Assembly (NCBI RefSeq): GCF_000002425.4
Contig: NC_037260.1
Span: 17,730,274-17,794,273 of the forward strand
Length of the DNA stretch: 64,000 nucleotides
Source: Physcomitrium patens
Lineage: Eukaryota; Streptophyta; Bryopsida; Funariales; Funariaceae
Reading direction: 5' to 3'
The number at the start of each line of letters is the position of its first letter. Positions within the stretch are counted from its first letter, which is position 1. Shown in pieces: positions 22,392-35,208 of this stretch. Under the pieces are notes generated by a model. The model had not been told where the DNA came from. It did no database searches and worked only from the letters and a program-made list of their open reading frames with translations. The position numbers were made by a program, and so were the translations under genes.

Positions 22392-22835
22392 ATTAATTAT
22401 AATAAAATCTTAAATCTATAACTAAAGATTAAATATTGAGGAGAAGATTGATCTATAAAAGCTAGCCAAGATCCTACACAAATTCTGGCTAACAGCTGCA
22501 AAGATCAATAATTCTCTATTCTTCTAATTCACTCAAAAACCTACCTATCAAACCTAAAGCATTACTTCTCAAAATCTTAGTATTTTTTCTTCTTTTTCTA
22601 ATACTACGATAATTCAAATATTAATTATTTTTTGCACACTCTCAATTCAATTAGTAGCAAAGAATGATGCACATATTTCCAACTAGCATCAAAGAAAAAG
22701 GATTTAGATAGCAGTATCATAAGATGCAAAAGGTCTCGATTGCTATAAGGATCTTTTTGGGACTAATCTCAGCTTTGATAAACCTGGTTCATTAATATCA
22801 ATTGAAAATGAGAAGATTAGATATCATTCATCAAT
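22392..22835 (+). repeat. Direct repeat pair, right copy
   Basis: Partner of 21330-21755. It is followed at about 22840-22925 by a short TTTAGGATTTAGG-like stretch that resembles the array in LTR E. Confidence 0.6.
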
Positions 22836-23431
22836 GTTTAGAATTTAAAGTTTTAGGATTTAGGAGTTTAGGATTTAAGGTTAAGATTTAGGATTTTAGA
22901 TTTTAAGATTTAGGCTTTAAGGTTACATTTGTGTCTCCAAAAAATAAGCATATTTTTTTAGGAATTTTGAGCTAAAATACCTTCCTATTTTCAATGATTG
23001 TGGATCCAATGATCTAATTAAATTTACTTATGTTGTTTTCATTTGATAGATATAGATTCTTTGATTTTTGAAGATATAATTGACTTTTTTATTGGTGATG
23101 AACTTCAATATTTTGAAATGACCAATCCTTCTATTTTAGAATAATGTGAATCTAGTAGTGTATTTAGTTTTTATAAAAACTGTATAGTTTGGATGATATC
23201 AAGGTTTTAAAAAACAATTAGGTCAGTAATTTCTTATATTTTATGAATTTTGAAACTTCCATGTGAGCTACTCTCATAATTTTGATGGTTGTGATTTTAA
23301 TGGTGTAAAAAAATTTACTTATTCTATTTCCATTTGAAAGATATAAAAGATTTGATTTTTTATTATTTAGAATTTAGAATTGAGTAGAATTTAGCATTAA
23401 GGATTTAAGATTATAAGGATATTCCTGATTT

Positions 23432-23969
23432 TGTCACAAACATATTAGTCCTAATAATTATCTAGATAATAAATATAGATAGAAGTTAAAATACATAAAT
23501 ATCATAATATCTTATAGAAAGCTTCCTAAAAGCTTCATAGACGTTGCTTTGCCTTTATACATGTCTATAGGTAATTATTAGTTTGAAGACTTGGCCAATA
23601 AGGAAGCCACATGTCAACATATTGATGACTTGTAGTATAAGTTGGACATATGGCTCAAACCTAGGAAACTTACCTTACAAATTAGACATGTGTCCTGGAA
23701 ATCGGACTTATATTAGAGGTCCTATAGCATGTCGCTACATATTCCTTAGTTAAGTAGTATATATAGAAGCAAGAGCGAGGCCTTCTTCACTCTTATGAAT
23801 TAATTTCTTTTATTTAGTGTAATTTCAAGAGTCTTATGTTTTCTAGTCTTTGGCAATAGCCATTCCAATTCTTCCTTGAATATACATACTTTCTTCTATT
23901 TTGTCACTTTCTTTTTGACACAGATTCTACAAGTTTATGTATCTTCTTTCAGTTTCTGTTCTTGCCAAA
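23432..23969 (+). repeat. Element C1 5' LTR
   Basis: It aligns with the reverse complement of the element B LTR. It starts TGTCACAAAC and shares AAGCTTCATAGACG, GACATGTG-type blocks and the TATATATA region near 23760. Its inner end is near CTTGCCAAATTGACAAG. Coordinates of the inner end are approximate. Confidence 0.85.
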
Positions 23970-24174
23970 TTGACAAGAATACATATAGAATTTTAAATTT
24001 TTGTCTTTTTTTGATTAACAGTGGATTACTCCTTTTCTCTTCATAAGACATAAGCATGTTAGAAATTGTAGATTATCCTCTTTTAAACTAATATTATTTT
24101 TAGAAAAAAAAAATCTTGATTCTTGAGTATTATATTTTGTGAGAATAGACACCTTTCTTTTCATTGTACTAGTA

Positions 24175-25140
24175 TGGCAAAGCTTGATAAAATAAAGAAT
24201 ACAATGGCTCAAATGGAAAAACAAATGAGAGAGTTAATGCTTGCAATGCATCAATTCAATCTACCTCCATAATGAGCAACAAGATTATTAGGCAATGAAG
24301 ATATAGAGATGGTTGGAGTTGCTTCAACATCTATACCAAGTCATACTATTACTCCTACAATGGAACATCATTTAAGTTATAAGGAACCAAAAATTAGATT
24401 GATTGATAAGTTTAATGGCATAAGATCTAAGTTTCGAAGATTCATCAATCAAGTACAAATGGTGATTGAACTACAACCTCAAAGTTATCCAATTCAAAGA
24501 TCAAAAGTCAAATTTATCAAAACATTACTTTCGAGATCTACTTTATTATGATTTTCATCATTTCTTGAATAACATGATCCAATATTAGATAATTTAGGAA
24601 GCATTCTTAGTAGAATTTTGATCTGTGTATAGAAAACATGATGCAATCTATATTGCAACCAACAAGATTTACATCTTGTAATAAAGCAATCGATCAATGA
24701 CATTATACGCTTCACAATTTTGACAATTAGCGATACATATCAATTTCTCTACGAATTACAATATGAATTAAAGAAATTAATGCTCAATTTACTTGATCCT
24801 CAGAGATTGAGTCAAGCAATTGAATTTACTATGAAATATGATAAAAGACTTTTGAGTTTCGATTTGAGAATTGCACAAAGAAACTTCAACTTCATTATAA
24901 TTCAATAATGATACCAACAACTTCTCAATCTAAACATTTAAAAATAAAAGATATGTAAATTGACATAATACGTTTTAAACTTCTTATCGAAAAAGAAAAG
25001 ACTCGTCGTTGTCAAGAAGGACTATGTTTATATTGTGGAGAAACTAAGCATACTACTCAATATTGTTCAAAGAAATGATGCAACTACAAAATTAGGAATA
25101 TTGCTGTCATTGATGAAAACATGCCAAAAAATAAATTTAT
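24175..25140 (+). pseudogene. Element C1 gag region (fossil)
   Basis: The plus-strand sequence aligns with element B gag along its length, including the region of the PEKFDGTRSKF motif and the CCHC knuckle (CLYCGETKHTTQYC near 25025-25065). It is broken. Confidence 0.85.
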
Positions 25141-25392
25141 TCAGCTACAATGAAAATTGTGCGGTTGGAATCTTGAACAATTCCTAATAAAGGTCATATT
25201 CTTTTTTCAGGATCTTCTCCTTGTTTTACAATAAATATGCATTTAGGATCTAATAATCACAAAGATTTTACCTTAATAGATTCAAAAGCCTCAGCTTGTT
25301 TTTTTAATAAAGAATTTCTTAAAAGTCATAATATACAATTAGTACAAAAAACTAAATCCGTACACATAGAAATCATAGACGATTGTCCATTA

Positions 25393-26182
25393 TTGAGGTA
25401 GAGAGAGTTTGCTTCAAGAAACCAGTGGGCTCTTAGCTATCACTAATTGCTCAATCAAGCTTCAAAATAAGGGAAGTCCTAAGTTTATATATAAAATTTT
25501 CTTACTACCTTTGATTTGGATGCATTGACTTCAATCCTCTATAATATCTTCATCCAAACTCCAAATTCATCAAATAATCTATAAAAAATGTAGCTGAAAA
25601 AGTGCTCTTTCCAACCCTAGTTGTCAATCTTTCATTGCTCTCTGTAACCGTATGTTATGCTCCATAGAGTGATAGTAGGTATGAAATTGATACCTTAACT
25701 TTGAGTGCCAATAATTCCTTCATTAAAATTCAGAATCACACAAAATTTATTTAAAACCCTAAATTTGATGATCCTAGCCTCCAAAGCTGGAATGACTTCG
25801 AAAGAAAAACCCTTATCACTAATAAAGCCTCAGGCAGCCTCTTGGAAGTCCATTCGACATAGCCTTCAACCAATAGGAATGAAGATCTCCATTCCTTGCC
25901 TTTATTCAACCATGCCTTATTTTCATCCCTCCCAATAAGCCTCCTATTAGTTAAAAATTTCTTCTTTAGGCTCTAATCTCGTCTCAAGGCTTCATACTAA
26001 ATATTGAGGTCCTATAATTGTTTTGAAAGGCTATAATCAAAAAAGTTAAAATTCAAAATAAGGTTTTTCAAATCCACTCTCTTAAAATTAATCTATTAAT
26101 TATTCTAATATACATCTAGATTTATTAATATATAATATATTTTAATTAATTTTTATATACTATAAGCTTTTATAGTATGATA
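25393..26182 (-). repeat. Element F 3' LTR
   Basis: In element sense it starts near TATCATACTATAAAAGC and ends near CTCTCTACCTCAA. Its inner flank on the minus strand is the purine-rich GGAGGGAGTGGA (26183-26194), a good polypurine tract. This supports minus-strand orientation. Confidence 0.82.
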
Positions 26183-27577
26183 TCCACTCCCTCCAAATTT
26201 GCACATCCTTCGGCATGTGCCAATTTCATCATCTCTATTTTCTTCATCTTCATCTCTTTGTACATCTTCTTCTTGGTCTAGATATAATATTTCAAAATTT
26301 GAAAGAATATTTAGAATAAATCTGCAATCTCTTTTTTTAAATGCCTTGATCCACTTCTTAGCTATAAATATCTTCAACATTGCATCTTTCAACTCACAAA
26401 ATATATATGTTTGATTGTGTTGTATTGTTGCAACTACATATGACTTAAACTATCTTTAAATAAATTTCTTCTATGTGTCATATTAATCGTCTAAAATACC
26501 ATTAGAAACTTCTATTCATATATCTTCCATAATATTTGATACTCTCAATATATATTTTTGGCTGATATGAATAGACCATTTTTTCCTAATAAAAAGTCTT
26601 CTAGACATGATTTTTTTCTCAAAGTTATGAACAATCAAAGCTAAATTCATATCTTTAAGCTCTCCAAGCTTCACTTTTTTCCAAAATAAATAATAATAAT
26701 CCACCTTCCTTTCTTTATCACATTTAAAGTTGTAGTTATTAACATAAAGAAGTACCATTGTATCCTTGTGAACCATCTTTTCATTTGTTATTTTTCCAAC
26801 CACACATTCTTGAATTTGGATGGTCTGAGCTTCTTTTGTTAAGCCTTATGCTCCTCCATATTCAAATTCACCTTGATTTTGGATATATGTTGTATCTATA
26901 AAAATCTCTTTATTATTCATATTTATTCTAACAAATATTTGCAAAACTTCATCCTCCATTTTTTCATTCAAAAACTCTTCTATTTCTTCAATCTCTTCTT
27001 CTTGAACTTCATTAGAGCTAATTTCTTACCTATTTTTGTAGTCATCATTAATCATAGGATTATATTTAAGAGCAAATAACTAGTCAATCTCTTTTTCTTT
27101 ATTCATAGTGACTTGAATATCCAATGCTTCTACTATAATAGCTTCAACTTTGGTTTTGCTAATATTATCTTTTTCCTTCACTTTTTCTTTCTACTGCCAT
27201 TCCTTTGGTATTGATATATCTCCAGGATGAGAAGAAGAAGGTATCTTCATTAGTTTTTGTCTTTCATAAGCCTCTTTATTACTTGGAGATCTCTCCTTGC
27301 TTCCAAGTTCAACAACATCCTCCTCATGAATAGCTCTATCTCTTTTTTCTTTAACCATGGTATCATACAAATCATCATCATATTTTTCCTCACATAAATA
27401 TTTTTTAATACTGATAGCAACAACTAGATCATTCTACCTAGTCATTTTCATCATAATTTCAACTCTTCTAATCACGACTTTTGTAGTAAATAGAAAACTA
27501 GCCTTTACTACTTTTTGTTCAACTGTAATAGAGTAAGACTTAGCTCTTTTTTCTTATATAGTATAATTCTTTTATAT

Positions 27578-28560
27578 TTAATCTTCCACCAATTTCATCA
27601 TGCCACTTTTTCCAAAATTAGTCTTTAAAGACTCATCTAATCTTCTAAGTCTTATCTTACTCTCTTTGAAATATACAATACTATCCTTGATTGCAATCTT
27701 ATAACTATCACATTCACCACGCTTATGATTTGGATTGTCATATCTCATACATCTCTCCACAAATCTTTTATAGTCTTCAATTATCTTTGATGAGTTTGCT
27801 ATTTGAGATTCCTTCAACTCAGTCATTTCCACGTTGAAATCCTATATGCCCTTGATCAACTCTTCAAGAGTATTATCTTTGATAGTCTTGATCATTTTTT
27901 GAGGTGGCACTAGATTCTCAGATGTAGGCATTGGTTTCAACCTTGATATTAAATTACAAGTCTTAATCCTTTATTGTTTAGGCAAAAGTTCCACTATCTC
28001 TTTTACTAGCTTTCAATTATTTATAAAACCTCCTTAAGATGTCTTATCTACTAGATGAAAGAGAAGCTTATCTTCCAAATATTCATTAGCTATTTACAAA
28101 AATAACTCAATTTTTCTTGTTTCTAATAGTTTCCTCATTTGCTATGATAATTATCTAAATTTAGTCTCAAATTTCTTGATTAATTTATTTGGAGCCATTT
28201 GATTCCTTGGCCTTCATTCATTCCGTTCCAAAAAATTATGTTTTGTCATCCTTTCTAAGTCATCCTTAAAAAATTCATCTTTCAAAAATTCTTCAAATTT
28301 CTTTCATGATAAAGTCTCAATATGTAACTCTTGCATCCTCTTTCTAATTTTTGATACCACTACCAAATCAAAGGTGGTAATCACTTTCATTTTTAAAACT
28401 TCATGGACCTCTATTTCACATGTATAAATCCTAAGGAACTTTTTGATGTTCCTCCCATCAAACCTTTCAATTTTATCTACTACTACTTGTAAACTTTGAT
28501 CGTATTCTTATCCTCCCTATGCACCTATTGCCATTCTTCCATAAATTGAGTAAATGTCGT
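27578..28560 (-). pseudogene. Element F gag-like region (fossil)
   Basis: The minus strand reads a retrotransposon gag: FDGRNIKKFLRIYTCEIEVH near 28.45 kb, and a zinc-knuckle-like CMRYDNPNHKRGEC with the following KIRLRRLDE near 27.65-27.75 kb. I know similar gag proteins from Ty3-like elements of non-flowering plants, which is memory and not a search. It is broken. Confidence 0.7.
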
Positions 28561-28609
28561 GAATAAATTATAAGCACCAATTCCTTCTGATAATCCAAAC
28601 AATGGAATT

Positions 28610-29403
28610 TGATTTTTTATTTCAAAAAAGTATTGGGCTCTTTGCTGTCACTAATTGCTCAATCAAGCTTCCAAATAAATGAAGCCCTATATTTATATAT
28701 AAAATATTCATACAGCATTTGATTTCGATGCACTGACTTCAACCTTCTATAAAATCTTTCTTTAAATTCCAAATTCATCAAACAATCTATGAAAAATAAA
28801 ATTAAAAAAGTACTTTTTTCAATCCCAGTTGATAATTTTTCATTGGTATCTCTAAACATATGTTATGCCCTAAAAAGAAACAGAAGGTATGAAATTCACA
28901 CCTTAACTTTGAATGCTAATAATTCCTTCATTAAAATTCCAAATCATACAAAATTTGCATCCAATTTGTATCCAAAATTCTAAATTTGATGATCCTAGCC
29001 TCCAAAGCTCAAATGACCTTGAAAAAGAAATAGTAATCTCTAATAAGGCTTCAAGTAGCCTCCTTCAAGTCCATTGGACATAGCCTTCAATTAATAGGAA
29101 TGAAGATTTCCAATCTTTGCCTTCATCCAACCATGCCTTACTTTCATTCCTTCCAATAAGCCTCCTATTAGTTAAGATTTTCTTCTTTAGGCTCTAATCT
29201 CCTCTCAAGGCTTCATACTAAATATTTAGAACTTATAATTATTTTGAAAGGCTATAATCAAAAAAGATAAAACTCAAAATAAAGTTTCTTTAATCCACTC
29301 TCTTTAAATTAATTTATTAACTATTTTAATATACATCTAGATTTATTAACATATAATATATTTTAATTAATTTTTACATACTATAAGCTTTTATAGTATG
29401 ACA
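28610..29403 (-). repeat. Element F 5' LTR
   Basis: It aligns with 25393-26182 over its length; the start coordinate is approximate. The inner flank on the minus strand contains TTATCAGAAGG near 28585-28600, a weak resemblance to a tRNA-Met primer site. Confidence 0.8.
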
Positions 29404-32191
29404 CCATTACCTTCTAAAGATGTTACTCATGAAATATTAACTATAGATGTAGTAATACATGGTCATAATAGTCACATAATTTTTAATATAGTTAGATCTT
29501 CATCTAATCTAGTCATTTTAAGTTTATCATGGCTAGAAAAATATAATCCTATGATAAATTGAATTTCTCGTAAACTTCACTTTTCTTCAAACATCATTAA
29601 GAATTTTTCTATTCAACAGAAAGCCATGAATCTAGTGTAGCCAAAATACTTGTAGGTGCAAAAGCTTTTTTGGATGGTGCAAAAGAAAGATCATCTTTTG
29701 TTAGTTATGCCACATCTATTTTAAATGATGGAAAGATTTTAAGTAAAATTCCAAGTCAATACTAAGATTTTTAAGATGTTTTTGAAAAAAAGAATGTAGA
29801 TATTCTCTCGGAGCATTGTTCATATGATTGCTTAATCAATCTTAAAGAAAGAACTTAGTCGCCATTTGGTCCAATCTATAGTTTATCACAAAATGAGTTG
29901 GCTGAATTTAAGAAGTATATTGATAAGAATTTGGTCAAGAATTTCATATGCTATTCAAAATCTCCTACAAGAGCTCCTATCTTATTTGTAAAGAAAAAGA
30001 ATGAATCATTGCGAATGTGCATAGATTATCAAGGACTCAACAAGATTACCATCAAGAATAGATATCTTCATCTTTTGATATTTGGACTTCTTGATCAATT
30101 AAATCAAGCTAAGATCTATACAAAAATAGATGTACGAAGTGTATATAATTTGGTTTGCATTAATGAAAGAGATGAATGGAAGATTACATTTCAAATAAGG
30201 TATGGATAATTTGAATATAATGTCATGCCTTTTAGACTCACGAATGCACTAGTTGCTTTTTAACATCTTATAAATGGTATTTTTTATGAATTTTTAGATG
30301 ATCTTATTATTTTTTACTTAGATGATATTTTAATCTACTCTCAAAACATAAAAAAACATAAAGTTTGTGTTTTTTGTGTATTACAAAAACTTAGAGATGC
30401 AGGATTGTATGATAAGATGAAAAAGTATGTATTCCACACTATTCAAGTTGACTTCTTAGGATACATCATTTCAAACAATGGTTTAATGGTGGATCCTAAA
30501 AAGATTCAAACAATTATAGATTAAAAGATTCTAAAAATAGTAAGAAATATATAATACTTTTTGAGATTTGTTAATTACTATTGGATCTTCATCAAGAACT
30601 TTTTTCAAGTTGTAGCACCACTTACATGCTTAACTTATAAAGACAAGCTCAAGTGAAGTAAAGAAGCAAAAGCATCATTTGAAGCTTTGAAGAAAGCTTT
30701 TATTTCTATTCCAATCTTGCATTGCATCGACTTTTTCAAAGCATTTTTTATAGAAACAGATGCATTTGACTTTGGTTTGAGTGTAGTCTTATCTCAAATA
30801 GGAGCTGATAACAAACTTTATCTAGTAGCTTTTCATTCAAGAAAATTTTTAATAGCCGAGATTAATTATTAGATCCATAATAGAAAACTTCTTATGATCA
30901 TGGATTCTTTTTAAGAATAGCATTATTATTTAGAAGGCACTTCAAGTTTAGTCAGCATACAAATAGATGACAAGAACCTTGAATATTTCATGTGAATTTG
31001 TGTTTTGAATTGTGGCCATGCTCGTTAGAGCATGTTTTTGTCAAGATTTGAGTTCAATATTACTTATTAGCCATGAGAACAACAAGGTTTATTTAATGTC
31101 CTTTTTAGACATTCTTATCTTACATCAAAAGAAGGAGAAGCAACTTTTGACGAACAAAAGATAATTTTATTGAAGTTAGAACAATTTCATCTCCAAGCAA
31201 TAAAATCAACATTGATTTTTAATTTGACTTTTTTTGAATAGATCCAAGTAAGTATGTTCTTAAACCTTCTTGTTTATGATATTAAAAATAATTCTTCTAA
31301 GCCTCAAGATACTTTTAAGTTGGAATTTAAAGAGAACCTATTCTATTTCAAAGGATACTTTTATATTCTAGAAGGAGAAGCATAATTATGTACTCTTGAA
31401 GCTCGTTTTAATTTTCCTATAGTAAGTCATTTTGGATATAATAAGACTTTAGAACTTATATCCAGAGATTTTTAGTGGCCTCAACCATGAAAGGTTGTTA
31501 AAAAATAAGTGCAGACATGTGATGTTTGTTCACAATCAAAAACTCTTCATCATCAACCTAATGGACTCTTTCAACTATTATCTATACCAGAACAATTATA
31601 ATCTTCTATTCTTATGGATTTTATCATGGTTTTTTCAATTTCAAGTTCATTTGATTCCATATTAATGATTGTAGATCGTTTCACCAAGTTGGCATATTTT
31701 GTAGTATGTACAAAATCTATCATAAGTTAAGGAATAACTCAATTATTCATTGAGAACATCTATCGCTATCATGAATTAGTAAGGGATATTATATCAGATA
31801 GACGAATACAATTTTTATTGAGATTTTGGAGAACTCTTTTCAAGATATTAAAGGTGGATATAAAACTATTTTCAACTTTCCACCTTCAAACTGATCGACA
31901 AATAAAATGGATAAATCAAGTTTTAGAGTAATATTTGAAGTGTATCATCAACTATGAGTAAGATAATTGAACAGTTCTTTTCGCGATTGGCAGAGATTTT
32001 TTTGTAGTAATTTGATACATTCTTTTATTCAATAAATAATTTTCTTTGTTAATTTTGGTTATCATCCATGATTTGACACTTTTGTCTTTTTAAAAGTTGA
32101 TAATCCTATAGCAAAAGATATGGAAAATTGATTGTTAGAGCTACATACAACAATAAAAGCACAATTAAAAGAAGTTCAAGAATCAAAAAAG
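29404..32191 (+). pseudogene. Element C1 pol region downstream of F (fossil)
   Basis: It contains recognisable protease C-terminus (PLPSKDVTHEILTID), reverse transcriptase (RAPILFVKKKNESLRMC, then a YLDD-type segment), RNase H (ETDAFDFGLSVVLSQ) and integrase segments. Much of it (to about 31.5 kb) is almost identical to 58288-60450 in element C2. It is broken in many places. Confidence 0.9.
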
Positions 32192-32740
32192 TGTTAGGGA
32201 TATGAATCTCAAAGAAAGAAAATCCTTGATATACTCTCATGTCACTAAAGAGATCTAGAAAGTCACTTCAAAGGTTATATAATATTAACTAGACTAGTTA
32301 TTATCAAAAATAAGATGACTAGAAAGTCTTGAAATAATATTAAAGACTAGAATGGCATTGACAAGAGTAAAGAAGGCTTTACTCTTACCTCTATATATAC
32401 TCTTAACTATGAACTATGTGGCAATGTCCTATAAGACCTCCAAAACATGTTAACTTTGCTAGGTACATGACTTAACTTGTAAGGCAAGTTATCTATATAT
32501 ACGCCACATGGTTAGATTGTTCTACAAGCTACTATATAGAGTTAATTTGTTTTATAAGCTATCAACATGTGGTTAACTTTTTGGCCAAGTTTTCTACCTA
32601 CAAACACATATAAAGTTAAAATTACATCTATGAAGCTTTTAGAAAGCTTCACTAAAAGTTTTTATGAAATTAATATATACTTACTTACTTCTATCTAATC
32701 ATATAAGTAATTATTGAGATTAATGTACATATCCATGACA
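32192..32740 (-). repeat. Element D1 3' LTR
   Basis: It starts TGTTAGGGATATGAA on the plus strand and ends ATCCATGACA. It aligns with the element B LTR and keeps a TATATATA box near 32391. Confidence 0.85.
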
Positions 32741-33574
32741 TAAATCCCTCTTCTAAAGACGAATTCTACAAGGAGCAATTTTCATGTATTAAGGAAGTCC
32801 AAGATGTAGCAAATTATATTTGCCACATATTCCAATCTTTTCTCTTTTCAAAGATCGTTGATAGGCCTTCTCAGCCATTGATAGTGCCCTATGCCAGGGT
32901 AAAAAGACTACCTTGTTATTTGGTCATTGTTGAGGCCTTGATAACTTCTTTCAAATAAAATATTTGAAACATTATCAAGAGTTGTTTTTACCTCTAATAA
33001 AATCGCCAAACACTGGAAGTCTCTTCCAAGGTCGTGATATTAAACTCATTGTATCTTGCCATGTATTTGAGGAAGGACATGTTGTTCTTGAGGATCTTCA
33101 TCTTCATTTCATTGTCTTGAAGGTTGTGACTATTACAATGTTTCATCTAATAAGACTACAAGTGAAAGCTCTTGAGTTGAATCTCTTGGTTGTTGGTTTT
33201 CCATCTTCTTAGTATCACAAATATACATAAGCTAAAAAGTAAGATAGAAGGTAGAATGTTATCTTATTTTGATCTTGTTTCTTTTATAGCAAAGATTTGC
33301 TATTTTTTATCTTGATTTTGATGGATTTTGTTGATGAAAAGCTTCAACTTTCTTTACTGCATTTACAAGATTCTTTGATGGCTACCATGTGCTTTTACTA
33401 ATATCATATCCACACCAATGAACAAGATATTCCAACCTATTTTGGTGCCGCCTTGAGTCTAAGAATTCTTCCACCTCAAACTTTTGATTATTATCTTCTT
33501 TCCAAAATATTCATTGTCTTGTACAGCTTAATAAGGGACATGTAAAATATAGGATGGATCTTCATAGATTCGAA

Positions 33575-33762
33575 TGTTAGAATAGAGTGAGTTTGCCTCA
33601 AGAAAGCATTGGGCTCCTAGGTGCTACTAATTGCTCAATCAAGTCTTGAGATAAGAATGACCAAGTTTGTGTTTTATATATATATATATATATATATAAT
33701 ACTTTTAGGAGCAATCAAACCAAATATATAAGTCTTAAGTTCTCAAAAATATCCAAAATATG

Positions 33763-33810
<48 letters not shown>

Positions 33811-34882
33811 TCTAAATCCTTGCATATCTTTATCGGATATTATTTCCAAAATTTTAAAAATCATATCTTCTAATTTGACCATTCAAAAAAACTCAAATTT
33901 TACATGAACTACTGATATAATTTTTACAACTATTATAATAATTTCAACTACAAATTCATTGCGAATCTTAAGATATAATCAAAACCATAACAGTAGCTTC
34001 AAACCCTAGTTTTTATACACCTATATGAAATTTTCTTCTTATCTCAAAAATTAAGCACTCAAATGCCACAAAATTTATATGTATGGTTCTTCATACAATA
34101 TTCTATCTTTTTCAAAAGATTTGAGTCCAAAATTCATCTAGAAACTCAAGATATGGCTCCCACCATTATTATGAATAAAATCACTTACTTACTGCCTTTG
34201 ATTTGGATGTACTAACTTCAATCTTCTACAACTTCTTCATCTAAACTCCAAATTCATCAAAAAATATATAAAAAATATAGTCAAGAAAGTGCTATCTCCA
34301 ATCCTAGTCACCGATCCTTTGTTCCTCTCCGTAAATGTATGATATGCCTGAAAGAGTGACAATAGATATGAAATTGATACCTTAACTTTGAGCGCCAATA
34401 ACTCCTTCATAAAAACTCTAAATCATACAAAATTTGCATCTAATCCATATCCAAAAACTTAAACTTGATGATCCTAGCCTCCAAAGCTCGAATGACCTCA
34501 AAAAAGAAATTCTTATTCCTAATAAGGCCTTTGGCAGCCTATTTGAAGTCCATTAGGCATTGCCTTTGACCAATAGGAATGAAGATCTCCATTCCTTGCC
34601 CTTATCTATCCATGTCTTGCTTTCATCCCTCCCAATAAGCCTCCTACTAGTTAAAAATTTCTTCTTTAGGCTCTAATCTCGTCTCAAGGCTTCATACTAA
34701 ATATTTAGATCTTATAATGTTTTTAAAATGCTATAATTAAAAAAGATAAAACTCAAAATAAAGTTTCTTAAATCCACTCTCTTTAAATTAATCTATTAAC
34801 CATTCTAACATATACCAATACTTATGAACATATTAAATGTCCTAACTAATTTTTACATATTATAAGCAATTACAGTACGACA
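33575..34882 (-). repeat. Solo LTR of family F, long form, nested in D1
   Basis: A 1.31-kb LTR. The minus strand starts TGTCGTACTGTAATTGC. It matches the element F LTRs at both ends but carries ~0.5 kb more (about 33670-34190), including two (TA)n microsatellites (about 33681-33710 and 33763-33806). The other F LTRs in the window lack this block, so they share a deletion. The flanks correspond to adjacent positions of the element B pol, which confirms an insertion into D1. Confidence 0.8.
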
Positions 34883-35208
34883 TTGGCAGATGTAATCAAT
34901 AAGCAACATAATTGATTTATTCACAAAGAGAAAAAGGTTTCAGCCTATGATAGTTCAATTTATCACAAGACGAGTAGTCTTGATATTGCGATGAAGTTAC
35001 CATACCTTACCACCTATATTGAATTATAGTTGCTCTTTGCGATATGCATCTATGTTAGTCTTATGTCATCCTTGAGCTTCTTTTATTTGTATATTCATTA
35101 TTGCATGTAGCTCTGACAAATGATTTGCTAAATCTTCCACCACAAAATTAACAACTTTTGAAAAGTCAAAAGTATCAAGTCATAGATGATAACCATAATT
35201 ATGACAAA

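Larger units (their letters stand above)
25393..29403 (-). mobile_element. Element F: gag-only LTR retrotransposon (TR-GAG type), broken, nested in C1
   Basis: A ~4.0-kb insertion sits inside the protease region of C1. The target sequence ccatta is present on both sides (25387-25392 and 29404-29409). Two LTRs of ~0.8 kb flank an internal region of ~2.4 kb. The minus strand of the internal region encodes a broken gag-type protein. I found no reverse transcriptase or integrase, so it looks like a non-autonomous terminal-repeat element with gag only. Loss of pol by deletion cannot be excluded. It has many breaks and is old. Confidence 0.8.
23432..32191 (+). mobile_element. Element C1: old, broken B-family chromovirus, 3' truncated, with nested element F
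   Basis: A plus-strand relative of element B. Parts: 5' LTR 23432-23969, gag-like region ~24175-25140, protease region split by element F (25393-29403), RT/RNase H ~29880-30900, integrase ~31100-32191. At 32192 it is cut by the LTR of element D1 in opposite orientation, so chromodomain, third ORF and 3' LTR are missing. It has many breaks (well over a dozen) and a strong shift to A/T against element B. It is an old fossil, probably several million years or more. Confidence 0.9.
32192..35208 (-). mobile_element. Element D1: old, broken 3' fragment of a B-family chromovirus
   Basis: A minus-strand fragment. It comprises the 3' LTR (32192-32740), remnant of the third ORF (~32760-33205), pol C-terminus with chromodomain (~33330-33570), a nested F-type LTR (33575-34882) and further integrase C-terminus (34883-35208). 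Homology to element B then stops, so the rest of pol, gag and 5' LTR are missing. It sits tail-to-tail with C1. It has many breaks and is old. Confidence 0.88.

Noticed and set aside
32964-33212. Plus-strand ORF of 82 codons (and the similar one at 11481-11729)
   Set aside because: Both lie antisense to the third ORF of B-family elements; the similarity reflects the shared element, not a gene.
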